The notes beneath the pieces are model-generated. The model worked only from the letters and a program-made list of their open reading frames with translations, was not told the DNA's origin and did not search any database. Made by a program: the position numbers and the translations under genes. 64,000 nucleotides of DNA from Colwellia sp. MB02u-6 (GTDB taxonomy: Bacteria; Pseudomonadota; Gammaproteobacteria; Enterobacterales; Alteromonadaceae). Position 1 is the stretch's first letter, and the number at the start of each line of letters is the position of its first letter. Shown in pieces: positions 1 through 8,486 of this stretch. The stretch lies in contig NZ_JACGVG010000029.1 in the NCBI RefSeq assembly GCF_014077095.1, forward strand, positions 127,625 through 191,624, written 5' to 3'.

Positions 1-414
1 ATATTAATGGGTGACTTTAATAATAGCTTAGCTGATGGCGTGTTAAGTCATTTACTTACCAATACCTTACGCTTTGTTTCTGCGATTGACCGTGATGCTT
101 ATCTGGCCAAATATTGTTTAAACGACGCTTGGGATTTATTTCAAGTAGCACAAATTAATGACAGCAATGAAATTAAGCCAGCTAGTCAAGCAGAAAAGGT
201 AACGCGTACCCCAACTCATTACTTTGGTGCTGGCAGCTCGGTACTCGATTACCTTTTATTTTCCTGTGAATTTGATGCCGGTTATCACGACAGTCTTTAT
301 CAAGTCAGTGATTATCACACATATGACCGACATTTAATTAATCCTATTTTTGAACGTGATGGCGAAAGTACCGATCATGGTATTGTGTTAGTGACATTAA
401 CGTTAAGATCATAA
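1..414 (+). CDS. Endonuclease/exonuclease/phosphatase family protein, C-terminal part
   Basis: The window opens inside this gene. The frame is open from base 1 (I-L-M-G-D-F-N-N), so the ATG at 7 is internal and not a start. The MGDFN motif and the C-terminal STDHGIV motif are the conserved Asp/Asn and Asp-His metal-dependent catalytic blocks of the EEP superfamily, which contains DNase I-like nucleases and phosphodiesterases. Between them lies a region with SSVLDYLLFS, corresponding to the family's D-x-I/L-l strand. The spacing and acidic, threonine-rich sequence suit a secreted nuclease or a DUF-type EEP protein of marine Gammaproteobacteria, but the N-terminal half and any signal peptide are outside the window. 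The gene ends 232 bp before the end of the convergent PRPP-synthetase-like gene. Confidence 0.8.
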   Translation: MLMGDFNNSLADGVLSHLLTNTLRFVSAIDRDAYLAKYCLNDAWDLFQVAQINDSNEIKPASQAEKVTRTPTHYFGAGSSVLDYLLFSCEFDAGYHDSLYQVSDYHTYDRHLINPIFERDGESTDHGIVLVTLTLRS

Positions 415-469
415 GGCTCGCTTGTAAGTCTTTTTTACCTTGGACTTTAGTGCCTTAGGTTTTAATCGA

Positions 470-526
470 TAGCTGTCAGTAAAATAGCCATTAGCTTTCA
501 GTTAACCGAAAATAATAGCTGACAGT
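470..526. repeat. Three spaced 11-nt repeats and possible terminator between convergent genes
   Basis: TAGCTGTCAGT (470-480), TAGCTTTCAGT (492-502) and TAGCTGACAGT (516-526) follow each other at 22-24 nt spacing. The outer copies can pair through CTGTCAG and CTGACAG, and the last is followed by five T residues, so this may be a weak terminator for the rightward gene ending at 414. The stem is short and the loop long; the terminator reading is an inference. Confidence 0.3.
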
Positions 527-646
527 TTTTGATTTCTGGTCTGTTTGTCTTTGCTTAGCGGTTAATGGAATAAATTCTTAGCTGCAAAGCATTGGCCAAG
601 GTGCTGTTATCCCCGTAGTACTATGTAGGTTTAATGTTGGTTGGCT

Positions 647-1558
647 TTAGTCTGCTATATTTATCTTTTTTAACTGCCTTGCTACGGTATCGATAATACT
701 AAAGGCATTAGTGCTATGCAATACGCTGTCTGAGCTCCAAATATTTGCCACACCCATTTCCTTTAGCCTTGTTAAGGCGTTATCAACAAAAAAGGCATGA
801 GTGACTATGATTGAAATACTGACAGGGGTTTGTTGTTGTATTTGTTTCACGGCTTGTTCTAGGGTTTTTCCTGTGCTGGCAATGTCATCGACAATGATCA
901 CGTCTCGGTTGCTTAAGCTTACGGCTTTAATGTTATTTTTATCATGTGTGTTCAAGCTGACCGCAACATTTTTATCACCAAAACGCGCTTTTGTCGCAAT
1001 AACATAAGGCCACTGATGTGGTTGAGCGATAGCTTTTACCCACTGCTCAGACTCTTCATCAGGGCCAATAAGAACAGGATGACTAAAATGTTGTTGTAAA
1101 AATTGTGACATAGCCCCCGTGGTATGGAGAGCGTAGGCTTGAGTAATGGGAATGGCTTCACTTAGGTTATTGATACGGTGTAAGTGTGGGTCGATAGTGA
1201 TAACGCTATCAAAATAAGCGGCAAGTAAGTGGCCAATAATTTTTTGACTAACGGCTTCTCCGGGATTAAAAGCAATATCTTGCCGCATGTAGCATAAGTA
1301 GGGTACTACTAAGGTGATGTGCTTAACGCCTTGATTTCTGGCGGCTGCTGCCGTGATGATCAGTTCAGTAATCTTTGCATTGGGGTTATTTAATGTTCGG
1401 CAAATAATAATATGCTTTGGCAGCGTTGTTGGCAATGTTACCTTGGTTTCACCATCAGGAAATTGGTGTAACTCTACCTGCTTAAACGCCGCTGATAAAC
1501 TTTTAGCTAGCTGCTGAGCAGGTAACAAATAATCATCAAAGCCTAGTATTAAGGTCAT
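647..1558 (-). CDS. Ribose-phosphate pyrophosphokinase-like protein
   Basis: This 303-residue protein matches PRPP synthetases, which make phosphoribosyl pyrophosphate from ribose 5-phosphate and ATP. Visible family blocks are PYLCYMRQD (86-94, the ATP-binding Arg-Gln loop), DPHLH near 123 (catalytic flexible-loop and metal histidines) and the PRPP-binding loop IVDDIASTGKT at 222-232. It is slightly shorter than housekeeping PrsA (about 315 residues) and diverged, so it is probably a second, specialised copy. It lies 21 bp downstream of the phosphorylase gene on the same strand and is almost certainly cotranscribed with it, which suggests a role in nucleotide or ribose-phosphate turnover rather than general biosynthesis. 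Such stress-island Prs paralogues are known in other Proteobacteria; the exact substrate is not established from sequence. Confidence 0.85.
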   Translation of the reverse strand: MTLILGFDDYLLPAQQLAKSLSAAFKQVELHQFPDGETKVTLPTTLPKHIIICRTLNNPNAKITELIITAAAARNQGVKHITLVVPYLCYMRQDIAFNPGEAVSQKIIGHLLAAYFDSVITIDPHLHRINNLSEAIPITQAYALHTTGAMSQFLQQHFSHPVLIGPDEESEQWVKAIAQPHQWPYVIATKARFGDKNVAVSLNTHDKNNIKAVSLSNRDVIIVDDIASTGKTLEQAVKQIQQQTPVSISIIVTHAFFVDNALTRLKEMGVANIWSSDSVLHSTNAFSIIDTVARQLKKINIAD

Positions 1559-1579
1559 TTTTGCTCCTAAGGACTCTTA

Positions 1580-3109
1580 TTAAATAAAGTAGTTATCATC
1601 TGTTGAGGGGGGATTTTTCGCTATAACATAAGCATTGTTTTCATGTGCAAATTGTGTGGAAAATTCAAAATCACTTTTAAAACTGGCATAGATAACAAAA
1701 AGTGTGTCACCTTTTTTGACTTTATTGGCTACTTTTTTAATTAGATCCACACCGGAATTTTTCTCTATAGGAGCACCCGCCAAACTCGCTATATGGGCAA
1801 TGTTTAAGTTGTTTATAGCGCTAACATAGCCACTTTTACTTGCGAGCATTGCATATTCTAATGGGGCTTTAACTTGTTTTTTTGGTTGTGCTCCTTGTGC
1901 AAGGATAATGGCTTGCATTTTTTCAAAGGCTCGGCCAGATTCCAAAATGTCTCGGGCAATATTGTAACCTTGTCCACCTCTTACATCGGGATCAAACTCT
2001 AAAATCCTACCGGCTAATCGTAGCGATTTTTCACGTAAATCACTGGGTGCATTTTTGTGGTTAGTTAACACTTGTTGGACATCTCTTGCCTCTAATGCAG
2101 GACCTACACCATTGCCGATTGGTTGAGAACCATCACTGATCACTACATCGATATGTAAACCAAAGAGATCGCCAATATATTCAAATAATTTCCTTAGGGC
2201 TAACGCAGCTTGGTTATTGTGAATTTTAGCAGATGGACCTACAGGTATATCAATGAGTAGATGTGTTGAACCTGCTGCTATTTTTTTAGATAAAATAGAG
2301 GCAACCAGCTGTCCGGTTGAGTCCATTGATAAAGGGCGTTCAACCGAAATTAAAATATCATCAACAGGTGCTAGCCTTGCTGTGCCACCCCAGGTCAACA
2401 TGGCACGATTTTGGTGTACTACCTTTTTCATTTGTTCAATAGAAAGCTCTACGTTAGCTAACACTTCCATGGTGTCGGCAGTACCCGCAGGTGAGGTAAT
2501 AGCTCGGCTAGACGTTTTAGGCATTAACATACCATGTGCCGCTACAATGGGCATCACTATCATAGTCGTACGATTACCAGGTATCCCGCCTATACAATGC
2601 TTATCAACCACTATATTTTCACCCCAGTTTAAAACTTCGCCAGTATCAACCATGGCTTTTGTTAAAAAAAATACTTCTTGTCGCTCTAAGCCATTATGGC
2701 TACAGGCGACTAAAAATGCGGCAATTTCCATTTTGGAATAACGGTTTTCTAAAATATCTTGGCAAATAAGGTGAAACTCATTTTTTTTTAACGATTCACC
2801 GGCAATTTTACGATGTACGGCTTTAAGTGATATGGGGGGCTTAGCTGGCGCGATTCTTACGTCAACACCTTGTTCTTTAACTAATTGTTTAAAAGCTTGG
2901 ATACTTAAACCCAGCTCATTAATATCAACAATAGTGCAGTCATCAACAATGTTTAATACCGCAAGCACTGGGCCGCCATTGCCCGCTATGTAAATTTCTA
3001 TCTTCATTAACGCCTGAAAACCTTCAGTGCGATAGAGTGGGCAATCGCGATGTAAGTAGGCAACATTTTCTTTAAAGGTGTCAATGGCAACAGCTTTTAG
3101 TTTTAACAT
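1580..3109 (-). CDS. AMP/thymidine phosphorylase (DeoA family, archaeal-like type)
   Basis: The protein has 509 residues, longer than E. coli DeoA (440) and in the range of archaeal AMP phosphorylases and the proteobacterial 'putative thymidine phosphorylase' family. An N-terminal extra domain (about 1-85) precedes the glycosyltransferase domain. The phosphate-binding motif reads K170[10 protein letters not shown], the form seen in the AMP phosphorylase branch, where classical thymidine phosphorylase has KHS-x-GG-x-GD. It would cleave a nucleoside or nucleoside monophosphate with phosphate, giving a free base and a (5-phospho)ribose 1-phosphate. It is upstream of the PRPP-synthetase-like gene (21 bp gap) and 207 bp downstream of usp. 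True substrate (AMP, CMP or thymidine) cannot be told from sequence alone. No ribose-1,5-bisphosphate isomerase or RubisCO gene is in the window. Confidence 0.85.
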   Translation of the reverse strand: MLKLKAVAIDTFKENVAYLHRDCPLYRTEGFQALMKIEIYIAGNGGPVLAVLNIVDDCTIVDINELGLSIQAFKQLVKEQGVDVRIAPAKPPISLKAVHRKIAGESLKKNEFHLICQDILENRYSKMEIAAFLVACSHNGLERQEVFFLTKAMVDTGEVLNWGENIVVDKHCIGGIPGNRTTMIVMPIVAAHGMLMPKTSSRAITSPAGTADTMEVLANVELSIEQMKKVVHQNRAMLTWGGTARLAPVDDILISVERPLSMDSTGQLVASILSKKIAAGSTHLLIDIPVGPSAKIHNNQAALALRKLFEYIGDLFGLHIDVVISDGSQPIGNGVGPALEARDVQQVLTNHKNAPSDLREKSLRLAGRILEFDPDVRGGQGYNIARDILESGRAFEKMQAIILAQGAQPKKQVKAPLEYAMLASKSGYVSAINNLNIAHIASLAGAPIEKNSGVDLIKKVANKVKKGDTLFVIYASFKSDFEFSTQFAHENNAYVIAKNPPSTDDNYFI

Positions 3110-3304
3110 AAGGTGAAAATCCTTCTCACTAAGAGTATGGTGAATTAAAACTATTTGGCTGATTATATTTTTTGGTGACAGGACAGTGATAAATAGGGTC
3201 AGTGATAAAGCTGCAAAACTAGTTTTACAGCTTTATAGACCCAGTACTTAATTAATGCTTAGAACGTCTAAAAGCTTTACTTATTTTAGGGCCCCGAACA
3301 CACT

Positions 3305-3330
3305 GTTTTGATGAGGTTATTCATCAAAAC
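3305..3330 (-). other. Hairpin overlapping the usp stop codon
   Basis: GTTTTGATGA (3305-3314) and TCATCAAAAC (3321-3330) are a perfect 10-bp inverted repeat with a 6-nt loop at the end of usp. There is no T-run on the minus strand, so it is more likely an mRNA-stabilising or processing structure in the 207-bp gap before the phosphorylase gene than a simple terminator. Confidence 0.4.
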
Positions 3331-3769
3331 GTATGGCGAGTACATCACATTTTGCGCCGTGTAAAAGGGCATTTGCGGTGGAGCCTAATAATAATCGCAA
3401 ACCATGCACGCCATGGCTGCCGGTTATAATCAAATCAACGTTATGCTGCTCGGCAAACGCTAATATTTCCTCACTCGTTTGTCCTACGGGTATATGTAGG
3501 TTTTGCTCAGAAATATTAAGCCTTTTAATCAAAGGTTGAAGGCCCTCTTTGGCGCGGTCTTGAAATACTTTTGTTGCACTAACACTGTATGAAGCATCAA
3601 GGTTAGGCACAACGCCATACATACCACTATAGTAAATGTTAGCCATTGGCTCTACCACGTGAATAATACTCAGTTTAGCTTGAGTCAGCTGTTGTAATTT
3701 TTCGACCTTATCTTCAATATAACTTTTAGTTTCATCTAGCTCTGTCGCAAATAAAATATGCTTATACAT
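3317..3769 (-). CDS. Universal stress protein, UspA family
   Basis: A single Usp domain of 150 residues. It has the ATP-binding-type signature GSHGVHG (117-123) followed by GSTANALLHGAKCDVLAI (129 onwards), matching G-2x-G-9x-G(S/T). This motif marks the nucleotide-binding Usp group. The start has an AGGGAG ribosome-binding site (ORF strand, just upstream of ATG). The gene lies 15 bp downstream of the metallo-beta-lactamase gene. Single-domain Usp proteins are commonly induced under oxygen limitation or energy stress in Gammaproteobacteria, in keeping with the surrounding cytochrome and phosphorylase genes. Its molecular action is not known; a role in survival under low energy is inferred from family and context. 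Confidence 0.9.
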   Translation of the reverse strand: MYKHILFATELDETKSYIEDKVEKLQQLTQAKLSIIHVVEPMANIYYSGMYGVVPNLDASYSVSATKVFQDRAKEGLQPLIKRLNISEQNLHIPVGQTSEEILAFAEQHNVDLIITGSHGVHGLRLLLGSTANALLHGAKCDVLAIRFDE

Positions 3770-3784
3770 AAATTTCTCCCTTGT

Positions 3785-5173
3785 TTAGATAATAATATTT
3801 TGCTTATAGCTGGCTTGCACGACATTAGCTTGGTATTGATGTTTCAATTTTTTTGCTAGTACGCTCATGGCTTCTTCCTCGCCATGCACCAATACTACTG
3901 GCGGTGTATTTTCAAAGCCTTGGTACCATTCTAATAATCCTTGTTGGTCGGCATGAGCTGAAAAACCACCGATGGTGTGAATTTGGGCATTAACTTGTAC
4001 CTTTTCACCCCATAAATTAATATTTTCAGTACCGTCAACAAGTAACCGCCCTAAGGTGCCTCTGGCTTGAAATCCAACAATAATCACGTGGGCATTTTTC
4101 CGCCAAATGTTATGTTTAAAATGGTGTTTAATTCTGCCTCCTGTGCACATACCACTACCGGCAATGATAATAGCACCTGAGTTTATTTGATTGATCCTCA
4201 TTGAGTATTGAGTTGTTTCTGACATGTGCAGGTTGGGTAAATCAAATATGCCCTGATGATTTTCTTCAATATCTGTCGCTTTTTTATCATAAACCTCCCT
4301 ATATTTAGCATAGACGTTGGTCGCTTTTATTCCCATAGGGCTATCGAGAAAAATTTGCCAGTCAGCCACTTGCCACGCTTCAAAGTGTTGTTTAAATTCA
4401 TAGAGTAACTCTTGCGTTCTACCCACAGTAAAAGCTGGAATTAATATATTGCCTTTGCCGCTTTTAGCGTGGGCAATAATATCGCCCATTTCTTGCCAAG
4501 TATCCGCCCAACTGCGATGAAGTCGGTCTCCGTAAGTACTTTCCATTATCACAAGATCAGCATATTTAACTTGAAAAGGATCACGTAAAATAGGGGCGTT
4601 TTTATGACCTAAATCACCACTAAAAACAACTTTTTTACTTTCGCCATTTTCAGTAAGCGTTAATTCAACAATAGCTGAACCAACAATGTGGCCTGCATCT
4701 CTAAGGGTGAGTTTAACGCCGGAACAAATTTCTAGTTCTTTGTCATAGCTAAGGCCTTGAAAATATTGTAGTGTTCTGCTCGCTTCTTCAGTGGTGTAAA
4801 GTGGCTCTATTAATGTTATGCCTTTACGTTCACGTTTTTTGTTTTCCCAGCGTGCTTCTTTTTCATGGATATAACCAGAATCAACCAGCATAATTTCACA
4901 TAGATCTGCGGTCGCACTATGGGTGTATATATTGCCATGATAACCTTCTTTTATTAGCATGGGTAAACGCCCTGTGTGATCAAGATGAGCGTGGCTAACA
5001 ATCACGGCATCAAGTTGGGCAACATCAAACGGGAAGGGGTCCTGATTGTGTAGTTCATGACTTTTAGAGCCTTGTAACATGCCACACTCGAGTAATATGT
5101 TTTTATTATTAACTTGTATCAAATAGCATGAACCAGTAACTTCTCTGGTAGCACCAAAAAATTTAATATTCAT
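3785..5173 (-). CDS. MBL-fold metallo-hydrolase with beta-CASP domain (RNA exonuclease type)
   Basis: This 462-residue protein has an N-terminal metallo-beta-lactamase fold with the zinc motif H61-A-H63-L-D65-H66 and a later DAGHIVGSA block. These are followed by a beta-CASP insertion and the C-terminal GFQARGTLGR and FSAHADQQGLLEW blocks. This is the architecture of CPSF73/YSH1-like RNA-processing enzymes ('RNA specificity factor' family), which cleave or trim RNA 5' or 3' ends. Proteobacterial members are typically found beside usp, phosphorylase and PRPP-synthetase-like genes in stress islands, as here. It sits 18 bp downstream of the cytochrome gene and 15 bp upstream of usp, so it is probably part of one transcript. 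Its RNA target is unknown. Confidence 0.88.
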   Translation of the reverse strand: MNIKFFGATREVTGSCYLIQVNNKNILLECGMLQGSKSHELHNQDPFPFDVAQLDAVIVSHAHLDHTGRLPMLIKEGYHGNIYTHSATADLCEIMLVDSGYIHEKEARWENKKRERKGITLIEPLYTTEEASRTLQYFQGLSYDKELEICSGVKLTLRDAGHIVGSAIVELTLTENGESKKVVFSGDLGHKNAPILRDPFQVKYADLVIMESTYGDRLHRSWADTWQEMGDIIAHAKSGKGNILIPAFTVGRTQELLYEFKQHFEAWQVADWQIFLDSPMGIKATNVYAKYREVYDKKATDIEENHQGIFDLPNLHMSETTQYSMRINQINSGAIIIAGSGMCTGGRIKHHFKHNIWRKNAHVIIVGFQARGTLGRLLVDGTENINLWGEKVQVNAQIHTIGGFSAHADQQGLLEWYQGFENTPPVVLVHGEEEAMSVLAKKLKHQYQANVVQASYKQNIII

Positions 5174-5191
5174 TTAAAGCTCCCGTAATCA

Positions 5192-5662
5192 TTAATGTGG
5201 ATAGTATTGATATTTGGTGTGTTGATAAGGCACTAGTTGATAATTGGGCTGTAAAAAAGATACTAAATCAATAAGTTCAGTGACGGTCATAACATCATTA
5301 AAGATCTTCATATTTGATTTACCATCTGCAGCTTTTGCTGCTGGTAAAGATGGGCTAGCAAATTTATGCGAAGGATTGATAACTGAAGTCACTAATTCTG
5401 CGTAAGTGACTATTTTGGTTTTATTACCACCAATAGTAATGGTAATAGTTGGATGTTTTGCAACCTTTGCCTCTGCAGTCCCAATATCTTTAATATTGTT
5501 AAGTGTGTGGCAAGCTGAACATTTAAACTTTAAAAACACTTTTTTTCCTGAGTCAATATTGCCTTTAGGTAAACTAAATCCTCGTGGTGAATCAACACCT
5601 TTACTACAACTCAGTAGTGTTAATGACATTATGATAAGTAAAGTCAGCAGGGTATATTTCAT
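5192..5662 (-). CDS. Lipoprotein monoheme c-type cytochrome
   Basis: The 156-residue product begins with a lipoprotein signal ending LLSC (Cys19) and has one haem-attachment motif C48-S-A-C51-H52 in the class I N-terminal position. A downstream Met in SNMKIFNDVMTV could be the axial ligand. It should be a membrane-anchored periplasmic electron carrier. It is the first gene of the five-gene minus-strand cluster (cytochrome, MBL, usp, phosphorylase, Prs-like). That a redox carrier leads an RNA/nucleotide-turnover cluster is unusual and suggests that the operon is read out under a particular respiratory state. A perfect palindrome lies 47-75 bp upstream and an FNR box about 410 bp upstream. Partner oxidase or reductase cannot be identified from the window. 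Confidence 0.85.
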   Translation of the reverse strand: MKYTLLTLLIIMSLTLLSCSKGVDSPRGFSLPKGNIDSGKKVFLKFKCSACHTLNNIKDIGTAEAKVAKHPTITITIGGNKTKIVTYAELVTSVINPSHKFASPSLPAAKAADGKSNMKIFNDVMTVTELIDLVSFLQPNYQLVPYQHTKYQYYPH

Positions 5663-5708
5663 TATTAATCCTTAATTTTTTGGCCGGTTTAACTAAACCA
5701 CTCATTAA

Positions 5709-5737
5709 TTCCATTACTTATTCAATAAGTAATGGAA
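5709..5737. promoter_or_regulatory. Perfect 29-bp palindrome upstream of the cytochrome gene
   Basis: TTCCATTACTTATT (5709-5722) is followed after one base by its exact reverse complement (5724-5737). It lies 47 bp upstream of the cytochrome start. Neither strand has a T-run after it, so an operator for a dimeric regulator is more likely than a terminator. No known consensus was recognised. Confidence 0.5.
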
Positions 5738-6067
5738 AATAAGGGATATAATTTTTCTAGAGCATTTGAAATACTGTCATCTTTAATACAAATCCTTATA
5801 ACGGCGATAATAAAACATATAGTTTCCTCTTCCATAGCAAAGTATTACACTTAATTGCTTAGGTATAGCCTACTCAGCGACCCACTTAAGCAGTAAATAT
5901 ATGCTGCGATTACCGCACGATACAAACTAGTGTATTGTGAAAATTTCACTCGCAGTTTGTTCCATTAATCTGGTTACAGAAACATCAGTTACAGAGCACT
6001 TAACAATCTAATTGCATTTAGCTTGGCAGGTAGTTCCTCAGGTATCACTAGTTTATAAGGCCCAATA

Positions 6068-6081
6068 TTGATTAAGATCAA
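6068..6081. promoter_or_regulatory. FNR/Anr/FixK-type box
   Basis: TTGAT-TAAG-ATCAA is a perfect match to the FNR-family consensus TTGAT-N4-ATCAA, and the symmetry extends outward (CCAATATTGAT...ATCAATATTGG). It is about 410 bp from the cytochrome start and 920 bp from corA, so the transcript it controls is not obvious: either a long leader for the minus-strand operon or a separate small transcript to the right. Confidence 0.7.
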
Positions 6082-6114
6082 TATTGGCTTAATTGGTAGG
6101 TAGTTAAGCCAATA
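6082..6114. repeat. 11-bp inverted repeat beside the FNR box
   Basis: TATTGGCTTAA (6082-6092) and TTAAGCCAATA (6104-6114) form a perfect stem with an 11-nt loop directly right of the FNR box. Just beyond, CTGACAAGA (6126-6134) pairs with TCTTGTCAG (6224-6232), and CGAGTG (6136-6141) with CACTCG (6191-6196). The nested pairing would fold a rightward transcript. An 18-codon frame starting ATGAAAAAAATAG (6160-6216) lies inside. Confidence 0.4.
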
Positions 6115-7002
6115 CTGAGGAGGTACTGACAAGAGCGAGTGCAAATGATTTAGATAAATAGATGAAAAAAATAGTGTTGATTTGGGTGTTCACTCGTGCC
6201 TTATTTGGTGTTTTCTGAGAGGTTCTTGTCAGCTTATAGCGATAATTATAGTGATGGTATTTCAATGTTTTATTACAGAAATAAGCCATGTTGAGCTAGC
6301 TTTCAGAGCTAAGAACATCTGATTATTAAAGATAGTCAAAGACAGTGAAAACAAAAAAATAGTAATGTTTCAGCAAAAAAAAGGTGAAGTTATAGCAATA
6401 ATATAGCTATTGTTGTGTGACTAAAAATTAAATGTACTAAGTGTTTATTTTTATATCAGAATAATAGCAATGAATATCTTGTATTAATTTCACATAAAAA
6501 CAATGACTTACTTTTTTATTGGTAGCACGCGTAATCTTTAGGCTGTTAAACTATGCTTTATAGCGAGCATAAGTAATGACACAGGCAATATATTTGCATT
6601 AATAAACAAGAGTAGTGAGTAAATACCGTTTTTGAACAGAATAACTGAATAAGTCAAAGCTTTGGTCAGTTTATTAGTGGTTAAATTAGCATCAGCGCAG
6701 ACATTGGCTAATATTACAAAATCTGTTACTACTTAGAGATTCTTAAACATTTATACAGAATATTTTCTCAGTGTAAAACGTTTGTATCAAATATTTCATG
6801 AGGCACAAAATATGGTCGAAAACACCTCAGACAGATTAGGAAGTTAAATTGGCTTTATTGTTATTTATCGCTGCTAATTTTATTAGCATAAATTATAGTT
6901 ATAGGTTGGTGCGTGTAAAGTCTGTTACGCCTTGAATGCATTTGGCAAAGTCCGTACTAGCGTTTTCTTGATCCGGATTGATTATTTCAATAGGTATAAG
7001 GG

Positions 7003-8218
7003 ATGAATATGGCTAAAAAAGCACATAATAGTAAAAATAGCACTGCTAAGGTTGTTATTGGCAAATCTAACCAAGGCATTAATTTACTTGGTTCTACGTT
7101 AAGCCTGTCTGGCGTCAGGTCTAAAAATCGTCAGCACCCAGTTAAACCAAGAGCCTTACCTGGTATTGAACATATTGCCGATGCTTCTACTGCCCCTGCA
7201 TCTGACAGTATTTTTATTAATTATATCGATTATTGTGCTAGTCAACTTGAAACCGGTAATATTACTGATCTTGACGAATTTCTTGCTAAACCACTGCTCG
7301 ACTGGGTGACCGTCAGATGGATCAACATCAGTCCACCGCACCCTTATGTCATTAATCAATTTCGGCAACATTTTGAGTTTCACACGCTAGCGGCAGAAGA
7401 CGTTATGCATATTCCTCAACGTCCTAGAGTCGAGCTCTTCGACGATCATCTTGCGTATAATGAAACTGATTCAAATCGAACCTAGTAACACCCATAACAT
7501 AGCAAGGAGTAAGGCACTAGATTCTGAGCAAGTCAGTCTTTTTCTTTATGATAATGTCTTGATCACTTTTCAGGAAAAAAAAGGTGATGTCTGGCAACCT
7601 ATCCGTGACCGACTGCAAAAAGATAATGTGCGCATTCGCAAATATGGCACAGATTATCTGCTCTATGCACTACTTGATGCCATTGTTGATCATTGTTTTC
7701 CGGTGCTCGAACAATATGGTGATGTGCTTGAAGAGCTTGAACAGGTCACGCTGAATAACCCCTCAGAGGGAGTCTTGCACAGCATCCATAGTGTTAAACA
7801 GCAACTTGTCCTTTTGCGACGTGTGGTTTGGCCAATGCGAGAAGTTGTTGATCAACTCTATCGTGAAGAGGATGGTCGCATCACTGATGCCACCAAGCCC
7901 TATTTACGTGATGTTTATGAGCACACAATTCAAATTGTTGAGATTATAGAGTCCTATCGTGAGATGGCGAGTGGCCTGACCGATTTATACATGTCTGCCG
8001 TGTCAAATCGTATGAATGAAATCATGAAGGTGTTAACTATTATGGCCTCAGTGTTTATTCCATTAACCTTTATTGTCGGTGTCTACGGGATGAATTTCCA
8101 GTATATGCCCGAATTAACTTGGCGCTGGGCTTATCCAGTAATATGGTGTGTTTTTATATTGCTTACTATCGTGATGCTACTTTATTTTTGGCACAAAGGC
8201 TGGATTGGCAAAAAATAG
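7003..8218 (+). pseudogene. corA: CorA-family magnesium/divalent cation transporter, frameshifted
   Basis: Two overlapping frames make one CorA protein. The first (7003-7485) carries the N-terminal cytoplasmic part and ends after PRVELFDDHL. The second continues from about 7451 with IMKLIQIEPS, through the long helical domain, to the two C-terminal membrane helices with the signature YGMNF after the first and WHKGWIGKK at the end. In intact CorA the sequence runs DDHLFV-x-MRM straight on, so one net frame change has occurred near 7445-7455. There is no homopolymer there, which favours a real mutation over a simple sequencing slip. The N-terminus is longer than usual and basic. If the frameshift is real, the membrane part could still be translated only by re-initiation. 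Confidence 0.8.
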
Positions 8219-8385
8219 CTGAGATTAACGCCAACACAATTTATTAATAAAGCTTAACCTATATAAAAAATTAACAGCTCGTTTCTCGCATAAAAAAATA
8301 TCAGTTTTAAGTAGATTCACCAGAAAAAGCGAGCAAATAAATTTAGTAGTAGTTAATTCGTGACATTATTTAGGTTGAAATAGCT

Positions 8386-8423
8386 AAAAAAAAGCGCAGA
8401 GGGTTAAACAACGACACCTGCGC
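8386..8423 (-). terminator. Rho-independent terminator of acnA
   Basis: On the minus strand GCGCAG (8423-8418) pairs with CTGCGC (8399-8394) and is followed by eight T residues (8393-8386). It lies about 65 bp beyond the acnA stop codon. Confidence 0.7.
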
Positions 8424-8486
8424 CAATCATAAGACAGACCAATAAAGTATGGCCTATCTTTTATCTATCGCGAAACAGTCATGAGG

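Larger units (their letters stand above)
5663..7002. other. 1.3-kb intergenic region with regulatory structures and no convincing gene
   Basis: This long AT-rich gap separates divergent genes. It contains a perfect 29-bp palindrome (5709-5737), a perfect FNR box (6068-6081), an 11-bp inverted repeat just right of it, and a longer-range inverted pairing at 6126-6232. A 61-codon minus-strand frame at 6104-6289 has no ribosome-binding site and a random composition and is not called. No remnant of a known gene was recognised at 6290-6990. Confidence 0.6.

Noticed and set aside
6104-6289. 61-codon minus-strand ORF in the long 5.7-7.0 kb gap
   Set aside because: No ribosome-binding site, random composition, overlaps the hairpin region; no family resemblance.
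6985-7000. TTGATTATTTCAAT before corA as an FNR box
   Set aside because: Spacer and second half do not fit TTGAT-N4-ATCAA.
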